NCBI GenBank assembly: GCA_025548565.1
Contig: JAJLPB010000005.1
Location: 62,001 to 126,000, forward strand
DNA from: Rugamonas sp. A1-17
GTDB taxonomy: Bacteria; Pseudomonadota; Gammaproteobacteria; Burkholderiales; Burkholderiaceae_D
Length of the DNA stretch: 64,000 bases
Reading direction: 5' to 3'
Numbering within the stretch: the first letter of the stretch is position 1; each line of letters begins with the position of its first letter. Of the stretch, positions 24,720 to 34,758 are shown piece by piece. A program made the position numbers and the translations under genes. The notes beneath the pieces are model-generated. The model did not search any database, was not told the DNA's origin, and saw only the letters and a program-made list of their open reading frames with translations.

Positions 24720-24983
24720 TCAGGCGCGCGGCGGACGTTTCTTCTGCTGCACGCGCTGTTGCTGCTTCTTCTGGGTCTGCACTTTATTCTGCTTGGCCTC
24801 GTACAGGGCCACGGCATCCTTGCGGGCCTGCTCCGGCGTGCGCATTTCCGGCACGTCGTCGTGAGTGACGAAATATTCCGCGTCCTGGGCGTCGACTACC
24901 AGCTTGATGGCGGCGGCATCGTCGAGGTCATAGATTTCGTGGAGCAGGGTGGTTACTTCGTCGAGGAATTCTTCGTAGGTCAT
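24720..24983 (-). CDS. Small hypothetical protein with basic Gln/Lys-rich tail
   Basis: 87 aa from the ATG at 24983; a longer frame to 25091 is considered unlikely because its first 36 residues look non-coding. Begins MTYEEFLDEVTTLLHEIYDLDDAAAIKLVVDAQDAEYF (two helices, acidic), then a very basic end (KQQQRVQQKKRPPRA) that could bind nucleic acid or ribosomes. No family recognised. Its stop abuts the convergent YeeZ-like gene with no spacer. Confidence 0.65.
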   Translation of the reverse strand: MTYEEFLDEVTTLLHEIYDLDDAAAIKLVVDAQDAEYFVTHDDVPEMRTPEQARKDAVALYEAKQNKVQTQKKQQQRVQQKKRPPRA

Positions 24984-25145
24984 GGGTATGGTGTAAAAGC
25001 AAGTAAAGACGGGGTGAAACTTGCACTTATGCAAGCCACTTCCGGAGTGTTTGTGCCAAAATGGCAACGCAATTTGTATGAGCCATATCAATCAAGTCCG
25101 CACATGATACGATATTGTTAGCTATCTCACGAAGGAGCCATGCGC

Positions 25146-25391
25146 ATGACAGCCACTTCCCATCCTAGCAAGGAGCAGGTCCGTGCCTACATGCATCAGC
25201 GCGAATGCGACCGCCGCCCTCCGCCCACCCCCGACGAGATCCGCCGCCAGCTAGGCTGGCACTATTATTCGTACGACATCGGTTTTCCCGCATCGTCCTC
25301 CATCCTCCTCCCTGGCACGATCGCCCAACTGGCCGCTTTGCTGGCCGTTGAATGGTGTTTCCGCGCCGCCGCCATCAGCCGTTCCAACTAA
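25146..25391 (+). CDS. Small hypothetical protein with C-terminal hydrophobic segment
   Basis: 81 aa. ATG 25146 is preferred over 25140 because GAAGGAG then lies eight bases away rather than two. An N-terminal helix and REXDRRPPPTPDEIRRQLGW-like region (RECDRRPPPTPDEIRR) precede a hydrophobic stretch at about 45-68 (ILLPGTIAQLAALLAVEWCF), so it may be a single-pass membrane protein. No family recognised. Confidence 0.6.
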   Translation: MTATSHPSKEQVRAYMHQRECDRRPPPTPDEIRRQLGWHYYSYDIGFPASSSILLPGTIAQLAALLAVEWCFRAAAISRSN

Positions 25392-25650
25392 CTTTACCAA
25401 TATTTATACCTTTTCTTGTAACAAAAATCTTCCTAGCACAAGAAATAGGGGTAGAATCTCTCTAAATCTCACAGAAATGTCTGATGAGTTAGCCGTTCGT
25501 TAACGTAAACGTGTATTATCTCGGCTAAGCACTAAAAACCGGCATAAATGTCTGTGTTTTGTAGTGCTTCATTGGTAATAGAGCTAAAAATTTTTTTTAC
25601 CCATGTGTCGTTTTTTTATCGAAGACGGCCAGAACCTACTGAAAAACATT

Positions 25651-25890
25651 ATGTCTATCAAAGAAATCACCGCATCGCCGACCTACAACCCGAATCGCGT
25701 GCTGGACGCCATCATCGAAAAGTTGCAACTGAAAAACGATGCGGCCCTGTCGCGCGCGCTGGAAGTAGCGCCACCGGTCATCAGCAAGATCCGTCACAAC
25801 ACGCTGCCTATCGGCGCGACCATCCTGATCCGCATGCACGAGATCAGCGATTTCAGCATTCGCGAACTGCGCGAACTGATGGCGGCCTGA
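25651..25890 (+). CDS. Small helix-turn-helix (XRE-like) protein
   Basis: 79 aa from ATG 25651. The core LKNDAALSRALEVAPPVISKIRHN is a Cro/C1-type helix-turn-helix (helix 2 AALSRALEV, turn, helix 3 PPVISKIRHN), followed by a helical end FSIRELRELMAA. Most of the chain is the DNA-binding domain, so it may work as a dimer with no effector domain. The 259 bases before it are AT-rich and include two similar blocks, AGAAATGTCTG and ATAAATGTCTG, at about 25473 and 25542, possible operators. Confidence 0.75.
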   Translation: MSIKEITASPTYNPNRVLDAIIEKLQLKNDAALSRALEVAPPVISKIRHNTLPIGATILIRMHEISDFSIRELRELMAA

Positions 25891-25903
25891 TAGCCACGAA
25901 GAA

Positions 25904-25934
25904 AACGGCGCGGACCTCTCGGTTACGCGCCGTT
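25904..25934. terminator. Hairpin after the XRE-like gene
   Basis: AACGGCGCG...CGCGCCGTT, nine perfect pairs, 13-base loop, followed by GTCTTAT on the plus strand. Placed between convergent genes, so it may serve both. Confidence 0.7.
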
Positions 25935-25962
25935 GTCTTATGGGGCTGGTCCCGGCTGAAGA

Positions 25963-26163
25963 TCAGGCCGAGGTGCTGATGGTGGTGCCGATGCGCTGGC
26001 CGCTGGTGTTGACGGTTGGCGCGGCAGCCACTTGCGGCGGCGCCGGCGGAGCCGGCGGCGTAACGCGTTCGGCGGGTTTATCCGCCGCCTTCACCGGCTC
26101 AGGCTGGCGCGGCGGCGTCGCTTGTACGGTGGCAGTACTGGAAGCTACGGTATTGACAGCCAT
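25963..26163 (-). CDS. Small Pro/Ala/Thr-rich hypothetical protein
   Basis: 66 aa. ATG at 26163 has GGGAGATCAGC before it. Composition is mainly Pro, Ala, Thr and Val (ATPPRQPEPVKAADKPAE), with a C-terminal TVNTSGQRIGTTISTSA; no signal peptide or membrane segment. It looks like an unstructured protein. No family recognised; the good ribosome site is the main support. Confidence 0.6.
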   Translation of the reverse strand: MAVNTVASSTATVQATPPRQPEPVKAADKPAERVTPPAPPAPPQVAAAPTVNTSGQRIGTTISTSA

Positions 26164-26260
26164 GCTGATCTCCCATCATCCATAAATATCCCCAGAGTAT
26201 GCCACTTATTTGAGCAGCCCGCCTGTTTTGCTTTGCCGTGTGTGACGCCAACGCCGGCGT

Positions 26261-27082
26261 TCAGGCCGACGGGGTCAGGCGCGGGCGGTCGCTGTAGAAG
26301 CTGGCGATGCGGGCTTGCTCGATGACCGCGCCAGCGTCGGCTGCCGTCTGCAGGCCTTCCGCGACCTTGCCGGGAGCTGCCGAGTAAGCCGTCACGCCGG
26401 GCGCGGCCGAGTAGGCGGTCTTGGCGCTGACGCCTGGAGCGGCCGAGTACGCGGTATTGGCTGCCACGCCAGGAGCGGCCGAATAGGCCGTCTTCGCGGA
26501 GACGCCGGGCGCGGCCGAATACGCGGTCTTCGCGGCAACACCAGGGGCGGCCGAGTACGCGGTGTTGGCGGCCACGCCGGGGGCGGCCGAGTAGGCGGTT
26601 TTGGCGGAAACGCCAGGCGCGGCCGAATACGCGGTGTTGGCGGCCACGCCGGGAGCTGCCGAGTAAGCCGTCGCGCCAGGCGCGGCCGAGTAGGCCACAT
26701 CCTGATGCATCGCGCCGCGCAGGTAGGACTCGCCGAAAGTCTCTTCATACAGTTCCTGCATCCGGTTGCCCAGGCGTTCGTGCGCCTCCAGGTCGTCCTC
26801 GCCGCGCAGGCCGATGTACGGGAAGTGGTGCAGGAAATAACCGAACACCGCGTCGCAGTCGACCGCGTATTTCATCGTGTCCAGGATGTGGTAGTGCCAG
26901 AAGGTGTCGACATCGACCAGCGGCGCGGTCTGCTCGTTCGGGAACTGCTTCATCAGGAACAGGAAGCGGCGATATTCGGTTTCGATGGCGTTGGCGCGTT
27001 CCAGCGACCAGCCTTCGCCGGACTCCTTATGCATCAGCTTGACTTTGATTGGTTCCAGGTCCAGTGCGTTGATGACATTCAT
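26261..27082 (-). CDS. GRDP-like domain protein with YSAAPG tandem repeats
   Basis: 273 aa, ribosome site AAAGGAAACGCCC. Residues 1-125 form a helical domain with VDTFWHYHILDTMKY (58-72), DCDAVFGYFLHHFPY (75-89), the conserved His/Trp/Tyr core of the glycine-rich-domain-protein-like family (PF07173 type). Residues 130-238 hold ten AYSAAPG units, seven of them in 12-residue repeats alternating VAANT, VSAKT and VAAKT, flanked by 9-residue units. The last 35 residues are helical and basic. No signal peptide. Function unknown; the repeat block could be a structural fibre, a binding array or a multi-core peptide precursor. Confidence 0.8.
   Translation of the reverse strand: MNVINALDLEPIKVKLMHKESGEGWSLERANAIETEYRRFLFLMKQFPNEQTAPLVDVDTFWHYHILDTMKYAVDCDAVFGYFLHHFPYIGLRGEDDLEAHERLGNRMQELYEETFGESYLRGAMHQDVAYSAAPGATAYSAAPGVAANTAYSAAPGVSAKTAYSAAPGVAANTAYSAAPGVAAKTAYSAAPGVSAKTAYSAAPGVAANTAYSAAPGVSAKTAYSAAPGVTAYSAAPGKVAEGLQTAADAGAVIEQARIASFYSDRPRLTPSA
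26369..26695 (-). repeat. 36-bp tandem repeat block inside the GRDP-like gene
   Basis: Ten units encoding AYSAAPG; most units are 36 bases, the first and ninth are 27. Wobble positions differ between units, so it is old enough to have drifted while the protein repeat was kept. Confidence 0.9.
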
Positions 27083-27221
27083 GGGCGTTTCCTTTGCGTG
27101 GATGAAGCGGGTTGAAAAAAGTGGAACAAATGTAATTTTTGTCCGGGGAGCATGCTGTCCCTTTGATTTTTATCAAGCTTTTGTCGGGAAAATCCTATCG
27201 CGTTGGGAAAGCGCTGACATT

Positions 27222-29063
27222 TCATGCTGCGGCATCGACGGCCTGGCGGCGGGTGATGGCGTGGAGGCCGTCGTCGGCGGGCGGGATGTACTCGACCGGT
27301 ACCGAGATCAACACCGTGGTGCCGGCATTGTGGCCGCCGGTGATGGCGCAATGGCCGCCGAGCAGGCTGATGCGCTCCTCGATGCCGACCAGGCCGAAGG
27401 AGCCAACCTTGTTGCGGCTGCTCTCGCGCAGGCCGACGCCGTTGTCGCTGATGGTCATGCTGAGCATGCCGCCGGCCTGGCGCAGCTCCACCCGCACCAG
27501 GCTGGCGCGCGCGTGCTGGACGATGTTGCTCAGCGATTCCTGCAGCACGCGGAAGAAGGCGGTGGCGCAGCGGTCGTCGATGCGGATGTCGCTCTGGTGC
27601 TCGATCAGTTCGCACACCATGCCGGTACGCTGGCGGAACTGCGCGATCTGCCACTCCACCGCCGCGTTCAAGCCCAGGTCCAGCACGGTCGGGCGCAGGT
27701 CGTTGATGATGTGGCGCACGCTCTTGATGGTGCTGTCGATCTGCTTGAGCGTGCTGCACGCGCGCGCGTGCAGGCGCGGGTGGTTCTGCCGGGTGCGCGA
27801 AGCCAGCAGGTCGGCCTCGATCCGCAGCACCAGCAGGTTCTGGCCCAGGTCGTCATGGATTTCGCGCGCGATGCGTTTGCGTTCCTGCTCCTTGATCTGG
27901 TCGGCATGGGCCGCCAGCTGGCGCAGCTTGTGGTGCGACTGCTGCAGCTTGGCCTGGCTGTCGCGCAATTCCTTGGTCATGGCCTTGGCCATCTTGATGG
28001 CGCGCAGGCGCGACGACGACAGCGTGTGGAACAACAGATAGAACAGCAGCGAGCCGACAAAGCCGCACGCCATGGACAGCCACGGCAGGAAGGCGTCGAA
28101 GCGGCTGTACCACACCGACTTGGGCGCGCTGAAATGGGCCGACCACTGGCGGCCGTTGAAGTCCAGCGGCAGCACGATGGTGAAATGCTCGCCCGGGCGC
28201 GGCTGGCGCTGCGCGCCGCCACGGTTGTCGTACAGCAGCGTTTGCGGTGCGCTGCTGCCGTCGGCGTTCTTGCCCTCGTCGTACAACATCAGGTGGACGT
28301 CGCGCACCTGCATCTGGTCCATGGCCGCGCGCACCAGCCGTGGTACGCTGAAGCCTATGCCCACCGAGCCGATGTAGGCGGCCCGCCGCTGCGCCACGTC
28401 GTTCAGCGGCATGTCCTTGCGGTACAGCGGCAGACGCATCGCCAGCGCCCAGCCCTGGGCGTCGCGGGTGTTTTCGATCGGCATGCCGGAGGTGATCAGC
28501 CTGCCGGTGTCGCGCGCCACCGCGATCGCGCGCGCCGCCTGCTCCCTGGCGCTGATGTCGATCCCGATCCGGTGGCGGAAAGGCGCCACCGGTTCGATCA
28601 TGGTCAGCACCGAGTAGCCGTCGCGCTCGCCCTTGGGCATGATGGAGAAGTTCGGGTAGCCGTCCGGCCGGCCGTCGCCGCTGCGGGCCGCCTCGCGCTC
28701 GAAGGCGGGACGCTGGGCGGGCGTCACGTATTGCGTGAAATTGACGTTGTCGAGCGCGGGGAATTGCCGCTCCAGGTCCAGGCCGTTGACGTAGCGGTGA
28801 AAGCTGGCGCGGGTGACGTGGTCGCTGGCGTCGAAGAAGCTGGCGGTGCCGCGCAGCACGTCGGTGTAGGCGTTGATGCGCGAGGTGATGTTGTACTGCG
28901 CGTTGCGGGCCTGCTGCGTGAAGCGCGCGGCGGCGTCGTGTTCGATGGTTTTGTAGACCGGCACGTAGAACAGCGCGCTGATCCCGAGCGACAGCAGGAC
29001 GCCAGCCCACCAGACCGGCTTGGTCGGTGAGAATAACTGTTTTTGCGCGAATAACGCTGCCAT
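27222..29063 (-). CDS. CHASE-domain sensor histidine kinase (NarL-type partner expected)
   Basis: 613 aa. Membrane helices near 17-37 and 325-347 enclose a periplasmic CHASE sensor (about 45-320; FTQYVTPAQRPAFERE, PIENTRDAQGWALAMRLPLYR). The cytoplasmic part has a HisKA_3 dimerisation box with His403 in REIHDDLGQ and an HATPase domain (ESLSNIVQHA N-box, SDNGVGL G1, GSFGLVGIEERI G2). Such kinases pair with LuxR/NarL-type regulators, but none is encoded nearby. ATG 29063 is used; a TTG 18 bases upstream sits directly after AGGAG and is the alternative. Confidence 0.92.
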   Translation of the reverse strand: MAALFAQKQLFSPTKPVWWAGVLLSLGISALFYVPVYKTIEHDAAARFTQQARNAQYNITSRINAYTDVLRGTASFFDASDHVTRASFHRYVNGLDLERQFPALDNVNFTQYVTPAQRPAFEREAARSGDGRPDGYPNFSIMPKGERDGYSVLTMIEPVAPFRHRIGIDISAREQAARAIAVARDTGRLITSGMPIENTRDAQGWALAMRLPLYRKDMPLNDVAQRRAAYIGSVGIGFSVPRLVRAAMDQMQVRDVHLMLYDEGKNADGSSAPQTLLYDNRGGAQRQPRPGEHFTIVLPLDFNGRQWSAHFSAPKSVWYSRFDAFLPWLSMACGFVGSLLFYLLFHTLSSSRLRAIKMAKAMTKELRDSQAKLQQSHHKLRQLAAHADQIKEQERKRIAREIHDDLGQNLLVLRIEADLLASRTRQNHPRLHARACSTLKQIDSTIKSVRHIINDLRPTVLDLGLNAAVEWQIAQFRQRTGMVCELIEHQSDIRIDDRCATAFFRVLQESLSNIVQHARASLVRVELRQAGGMLSMTISDNGVGLRESSRNKVGSFGLVGIEERISLLGGHCAITGGHNAGTTVLISVPVEYIPPADDGLHAITRRQAVDAAA

Positions 29064-29194
29064 ATCGATTGCTTGACGCAACTCCTGGTACCGAGGGTGT
29101 AGGCCGAATATAGGAAATTTTTGCGATGCTAGTCAAGTAATTTTATAAATTTGCTACTTGTCCTGGACGTTCAGCCCGCTGGCGCCCAAAGCAA

Positions 29195-29229
29195 AAGGCC
29201 GGCGCCTCCGTGGGGAGGGCGCCGGCCTT
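29195..29229 (-). terminator. Intrinsic terminator of glnS
   Basis: Twelve perfect pairs (AAGGCCGGCGCC/GGCGCCGGCCTT) around an 11-base loop. Read leftward it is followed by TTTTGCTTT, 24 bases after the glnS stop. Confidence 0.9.
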
Positions 29230-29252
29230 GTCACTTATCGTAACTGTTGCGC

Positions 29253-31019
<1,767 letters not shown>

Positions 31020-31185
31020 CTGAAAAGTTGGCTTTGCAAAAGTTCGAGTGAAGGGCATTTTACCGTATCCCCTCTATGACGGCGGCGGAAATGCTGCGTT
31101 GCGGCGGCCTTCGGGGAAATTGCACTGCTCACACAGGTATAATTCGTCTTTAATTGTTTCGGCATCACGGCCCGGAGTTTCCAAA

Positions 31186-31479
31186 ATGGAAAATTATTAC
31201 AACACGCTGGGTATCGCGCCTAACGCCACCGACGACGAGATCAAGAAGGTGTACCGCTCGCTGGCGATGCGCTTCCACCCGGACCGCAACCAGGCGCCCG
31301 GCGCGGAGGCGCGCTTCAAGGCCATCACCAAGGCCTATGAAATCCTGTCCGATCCGGTCAAGCGCGAGGAATACAACCAGAGCGTGAACCACCGCATCAT
31401 CATCGACCCGGAAGCGGAAGCGTACCAGTTGTGGCGCTCGGTGTTCAACCTGCATGGCACCGTGCTGCCACCGGCCTGA
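31186..31479 (+). CDS. Minimal J-domain (DnaJ-like) protein
   Basis: 97 aa; ribosome site CCCGGAGTTTCC. Residues 4-66 are a complete J-domain with HPD at 31-33 ([16 protein letters not shown]) and the [13 protein letters not shown] helix IV. No Gly/Phe region, zinc finger or C-terminal client domain follows, only a 30-residue tail ([16 protein letters not shown]), so it is a class C J-protein that should stimulate Hsp70 for a specific partner. The three following genes, close on the same strand, are natural candidates. TATAAT at 31138-31143 is a likely -10. Confidence 0.93.
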   Translation: MENYYNTLGIAPNATDDEIKKVYRSLAMRFHPDRNQAPGAEARFKAITKAYEILSDPVKREEYNQSVNHRIIIDPEAEAYQLWRSVFNLHGTVLPPA

Positions 31480-31511
31480 GCCGGTCACACATCAGAAAAA
31501 GAAAGCAAGCA

Positions 31512-32015
31512 ATGTCTAGAAAAGTACACCCTGAGTTCGCCTATCAATCGCGCGAACTCGAAGGCCAGATCGAGGGCATCCTGGGCGACCCTCCGGACCG
31601 CAAGAACTACCAGCGCATGATCGACGCGCTGGTCTCCGAGTACGCCAGCGGCGGCGGCATCGAGGACGTCAACATGCTGGCCTTCGCGCTGGTCGACCAC
31701 CTGGAGTTCAACAATCCGAAAGGCTTGCTGGCCGAGGCGGAAGACTACGAGTTCGGCGACGCCGGCCGCGTGTTCGCGATGGCCTCGTGCAAGGGCGAGG
31801 AGGCGGTGCGCATGTACGCGGCGCTGCAAGAGAACCTGCCGGACCTGGCGCGCCAGGCCATCATCACCGCCTTCCTGTACAAGAATCCGCGCAAGTGGGA
31901 CGACGACGACCAGTCGCTGGACCAGCTGTCGGCCAACGACGACGGCGACGATGTCGAGGACGAAGACCAGGCGACCGACGATTTCGCCCAGATGTTCGAC
32001 CAGGATGGAGACTGA
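31512..32015 (+). CDS. Hypothetical acidic protein in J-domain cluster (1)
   Basis: 167 aa, starting 32 bases after the J-domain gene. Helical (RKNYQRMIDALVSEYASGG, EEAVRMYAALQENLPDLARQAIITAFLYK) with a C-terminal tail of about 35 residues almost wholly Asp/Glu/Gln/Ser (DDDDQSLDQLSANDDGDD and on). No Cys-rich or enzymatic motif and no signal peptide. Family not recognised. The ribosome site is weak (AAAGAAAGCAAGCA). An acidic disordered tail is common in chaperone-linked or nucleic-acid-mimicking proteins, but nothing here proves either. Confidence 0.8.
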   Translation: MSRKVHPEFAYQSRELEGQIEGILGDPPDRKNYQRMIDALVSEYASGGGIEDVNMLAFALVDHLEFNNPKGLLAEAEDYEFGDAGRVFAMASCKGEEAVRMYAALQENLPDLARQAIITAFLYKNPRKWDDDDQSLDQLSANDDGDDVEDEDQATDDFAQMFDQDGD

Positions 32016-32017
32016 TC

Positions 32018-32794
32018 ATGACCGAGAAAAGTAATCTGCCGGCGCTGAGCAAGCAAGTGACCGAGCTGGTGCTTGCCGGCTCGCTGAGCCACGCCGAACA
32101 AGCCTTCGCCGAGGCGGCCGACCAGTTCGGCGACCTGGCGGTGGTGGAAGTGCTCAACAACATTCCGCCGCAAGTGACCGCGCTGCACATGGCCGGCTTC
32201 GACGGCGGCAAGATGTCGCTGGCGACCTTGCTGGTGCCGCCCAAGGCCTGGGCCGACAGCCTGGCGTTCTTCGCCGCGACCTGGCCCGACGACCTGATCG
32301 AGGATGACCCGGAACGCATCGCCGAGTCGCTGTTCGCGCACATCCACGGCGTGGTGTTTTCCACCGACGACGAGGAGCGCCGCCACGAGCTGCTGGCGGC
32401 CGCCTCGGCCACCGACCACGGTTCGACCGCGTTCGCGATTTTGTTCTCGATGGCGCCGAAGGAAATCCTGGAAGTGGCCGGCGAGATCATCTCCAAGGGC
32501 CCGTACCTGACCGGCCAGACCTCGTCCGACAACGACGTGGTTCCGCTGGCGATCGCGCTGGCGCAGGCGTCGGAGGACGGCTGGGACCGCGCGCTGTTCG
32601 AGCTGTTCCCGGAGTTCCGCCACAGCGCCGACCTGGCCGACGCCGAGTTCAGCGATGACCCGGACGACGAGCCGACCTTCCTGCAGCGCTCGACCAAGGA
32701 ACTGCTGTACCGCTTGCGCAAGCAGGTGCCGTCCACGCGCAGCGCCGCCAAGCCCGGCTCGCGCCGCAGCCTGGGCACCGGCATTTTCTCGTGA
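32018..32794 (+). CDS. Hypothetical acidic protein in J-domain cluster (2)
   Basis: 258 aa, ATG two bases after the stop of the previous gene, with ATGGAGACTGATC as ribosome site, so translationally linked. All-helical look with several HEAT-like amphipathic helices (VTELVLAGSLSHAEQAFAEA, AVVEVLNNIPPQVTALHMAG, DRALFELFPEFRHS). Acidic until the final 30 residues, which are basic (LLYRLRKQVPSTRSAAKPGSRR, here split: LYRLRKQV and SAAKPGSRRS). Cytoplasmic. Family not recognised. Confidence 0.8.
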   Translation: MTEKSNLPALSKQVTELVLAGSLSHAEQAFAEAADQFGDLAVVEVLNNIPPQVTALHMAGFDGGKMSLATLLVPPKAWADSLAFFAATWPDDLIEDDPERIAESLFAHIHGVVFSTDDEERRHELLAAASATDHGSTAFAILFSMAPKEILEVAGEIISKGPYLTGQTSSDNDVVPLAIALAQASEDGWDRALFELFPEFRHSADLADAEFSDDPDDEPTFLQRSTKELLYRLRKQVPSTRSAAKPGSRRSLGTGIFS

Positions 32795-32808
32795 TGGGTG
32801 CCTGATAC

Positions 32809-33681
32809 ATGCTGCCAGCAATTGTCGTAGAAAATTTACCGCGCCTGATCCGCGCCATCCAGCAACTGGCCACCCATCCCGACGATGACGCCGCCTATGC
32901 GTTGGCCGATGAACTGACCGGCATCACCGCCATGGTGGCCGAGAAGTTCACCAACGACCGCACCGCCGACGGCATCCAGAAAGCCATGCAGCTGACGGTG
33001 GGCGGCGTGTCGCTGGGGCTGGACCATGCGCTGATGCACGAGGGCGACCTCGCGGCGCTGGACTTCCTGATCGAGCACGGCGCCGAGCACGCGTTCCAGA
33101 TCGGCTTCCGGCTGATCAAGGAGCTGTCGGCGCTGCCGGAGGATGCGCTGGTCGGCGAGTACGATACCGATCCGGTGTATTCGGCCCGGCGGCTGCGCGA
33201 CCTGTTCATCGACCTGTGCCAGACCGATCCGAATGAAAACTGGAACGGCCTGGAGCGCTACGAGGTCATGCTCAAGCAGCGCAAGGACGTGCAGGCCGTG
33301 GTGCGCCTGGCCGGCTGGCTGCGCCGCCACAACAGCGAAGGCCCGGTCAGCGATACCGACCTCAACGCCGAGGGCGTGATCGCGCTGGCCGTGATCTTCG
33401 CCATCGAGGGTGGCGGGCGCGTGGTGGCGCGCACCGGGCAGAAGGAGTTCGAGCGCTTCGTCAAGGCGGTGCGCAAGGCCAAGCCGGACTACGAGGAAGG
33501 CTGGGCCGCGCTGGTGGCCAAGGTGCCGGTGCAGCATCATCCGGTGCTGCTGGACCGTATCGCCAGCTACCGCAACAGCTGCACGGTGATCCAGAACATC
33601 AAGGGCCGCACGGCCATGAAGACCTTGTTCGCGGAGCTGGAGAACTACGCCGGCTCCGAGCTGGACGCGGACTACAACTAA
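32809..33681 (+). CDS. Hypothetical helical protein in J-domain cluster (3)
   Basis: 290 aa, 14 bases after the previous stop. Fully helical by pattern: ENLPRLIRAIQQLATHPDDD, ALDFLIEHGAEHAFQIGFR (ankyrin/HEAT-like), KQRKDVQAVVRLAGWLRRHN, and a C-terminal ELENYAGSELDADYN. No signal peptide or catalytic motif. Family not recognised. Together with the two genes before it, it forms a conserved-looking set of three unknown cytoplasmic proteins behind a J-protein; the end of the operon is marked by a REP-like element. Confidence 0.8.
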   Translation: MLPAIVVENLPRLIRAIQQLATHPDDDAAYALADELTGITAMVAEKFTNDRTADGIQKAMQLTVGGVSLGLDHALMHEGDLAALDFLIEHGAEHAFQIGFRLIKELSALPEDALVGEYDTDPVYSARRLRDLFIDLCQTDPNENWNGLERYEVMLKQRKDVQAVVRLAGWLRRHNSEGPVSDTDLNAEGVIALAVIFAIEGGGRVVARTGQKEFERFVKAVRKAKPDYEEGWAALVAKVPVQHHPVLLDRIASYRNSCTVIQNIKGRTAMKTLFAELENYAGSELDADYN

Positions 33682-33686
33682 TACGC

Positions 33687-33765
33687 GTCATTCCCGCGCA
33701 GGCGGGAATCCATGCTGAATTGGTGTCGCCTACGTTCTATGGATTCCCGCCTGCGAGGGAATGAC
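33687..33765. repeat. REP-like element 1 (inverted repeat, 79 bp)
   Basis: Arms GTCATTCCCGCGCAGGCGGG... (33687-33713) and its near-complement ending GGGAATGAC (33739-33765); each arm also folds on itself (TTCCCGC-GCAG-GCGGGAA). Lies between convergent genes. Same family as 47025-47102; such GTCATTCCCGCG repeats are widespread in Proteobacteria. Confidence 0.9.
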
Positions 33766-33768
33766 AAA

Positions 33769-34659
33769 CTAGGCGGCGGCCTCGGTCGCCACCGCGAGGA
33801 AGGCCGCCACCAGCGGCGAGATCTCGTCCTTGCGCTGCGCCAGCAGCAGCGTGGTGGTGGCTTCCGGATCGGCCAGCGGGCGGTAGCAGACGCCGCCCAT
33901 GCGCATGATGCTGAACGAGGCCGGCAGCACCGAGATGCCGCAGCCGGCCGCCACCAGGCCAATGATGGTCGAGGCTTCATTCGCCTCCATCGCGATGGTC
34001 GGCATGAAGCCCACCGCCCGGCACAGCCGGAAAATCTGATGATAGATCCCGGTGCCGGCCGTCTTCGGATACATCACGAACGGCAGTCCCCGCAGGTCGC
34101 CGATGGCGACCGCCTTTTTCTTCGCCAGCGGATGGGCTATCGGCAGCACCAGCGTCAGCGGGTCGTGCCGCAGCACCGTCATGCTCACCGCGTCGGTCAC
34201 CGCCACTTCGGGCGGGCGCACCAATCCCAGATCCAGTTCCCGGTTGGCGATGGCCTCGATCTGCGGCACCGTCGACATCTCGCGCAAGGTCAGCGTCACG
34301 CCCGGGTAGCGCTGGCGGTAGCGGTTGACCACGGTCGCGAACAGCGGCGTGAGCGGGGTGGAAAAGGTGAAGCCCACGCGCAGTTCGCCGGCCTCGCCGC
34401 GCTCGGCCCGGCGCGCGGTCTGCACCGCCTGCTCGGACAGCGACAGCACGCGGCGGGCGTCGTCGAGGAACAACTTGCCCGCCTCCGTTAGGCGCACCCA
34501 GCGCTTGCTGCGCTCCAGCAGCTGCGCGCCCACTTCGGCCTCCAGCATCTGGATCTGATGGCTCAGCGGCGGCTGGCCGATGTGCAGGCGTTCGGCCGCG
34601 CGCGTGAAGCTGAGCTCCTCGGCGACGGCGACGAAGTAGCGCAGGTGGCGGAGTTCCAT
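33769..34659 (-). CDS. LysR-family transcriptional regulator
   Basis: 296 aa. Winged helix-turn-helix at 1-60 (MELRHLRYFVAVAEELSFTRAAERLHIGQPPLSHQI in pieces: LRYFVAVAEE, FTRAAERLHIGQPPLS) and a two-lobed effector domain of periplasmic-binding type (LRVGFTFSTPL, ELDLGLVRPP). Divergent from the MFS gene with a 99-base gap, the usual LysR arrangement, so it most likely controls that exporter and itself. In E. coli the analogous pair is ynfL/ynfM. Confidence 0.94.
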   Translation of the reverse strand: MELRHLRYFVAVAEELSFTRAAERLHIGQPPLSHQIQMLEAEVGAQLLERSKRWVRLTEAGKLFLDDARRVLSLSEQAVQTARRAERGEAGELRVGFTFSTPLTPLFATVVNRYRQRYPGVTLTLREMSTVPQIEAIANRELDLGLVRPPEVAVTDAVSMTVLRHDPLTLVLPIAHPLAKKKAVAIGDLRGLPFVMYPKTAGTGIYHQIFRLCRAVGFMPTIAMEANEASTIIGLVAAGCGISVLPASFSIMRMGGVCYRPLADPEATTTLLLAQRKDEISPLVAAFLAVATEAAA

Positions 34660-34758
34660 TATCTTTTTTAAGTATGAGTAACGGCTTAAATATATATTGG
34701 ACAGTGATTCGGCGCAATCCTAAGATGAAGACATCGTACCTCCCAAGAGATAGTCACC

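Noticed and set aside
26369..26695. CRISPR-like appearance of the 36-bp repeats
   Set aside because: Units are contiguous coding repeats with no unique spacers, in frame with a gene.
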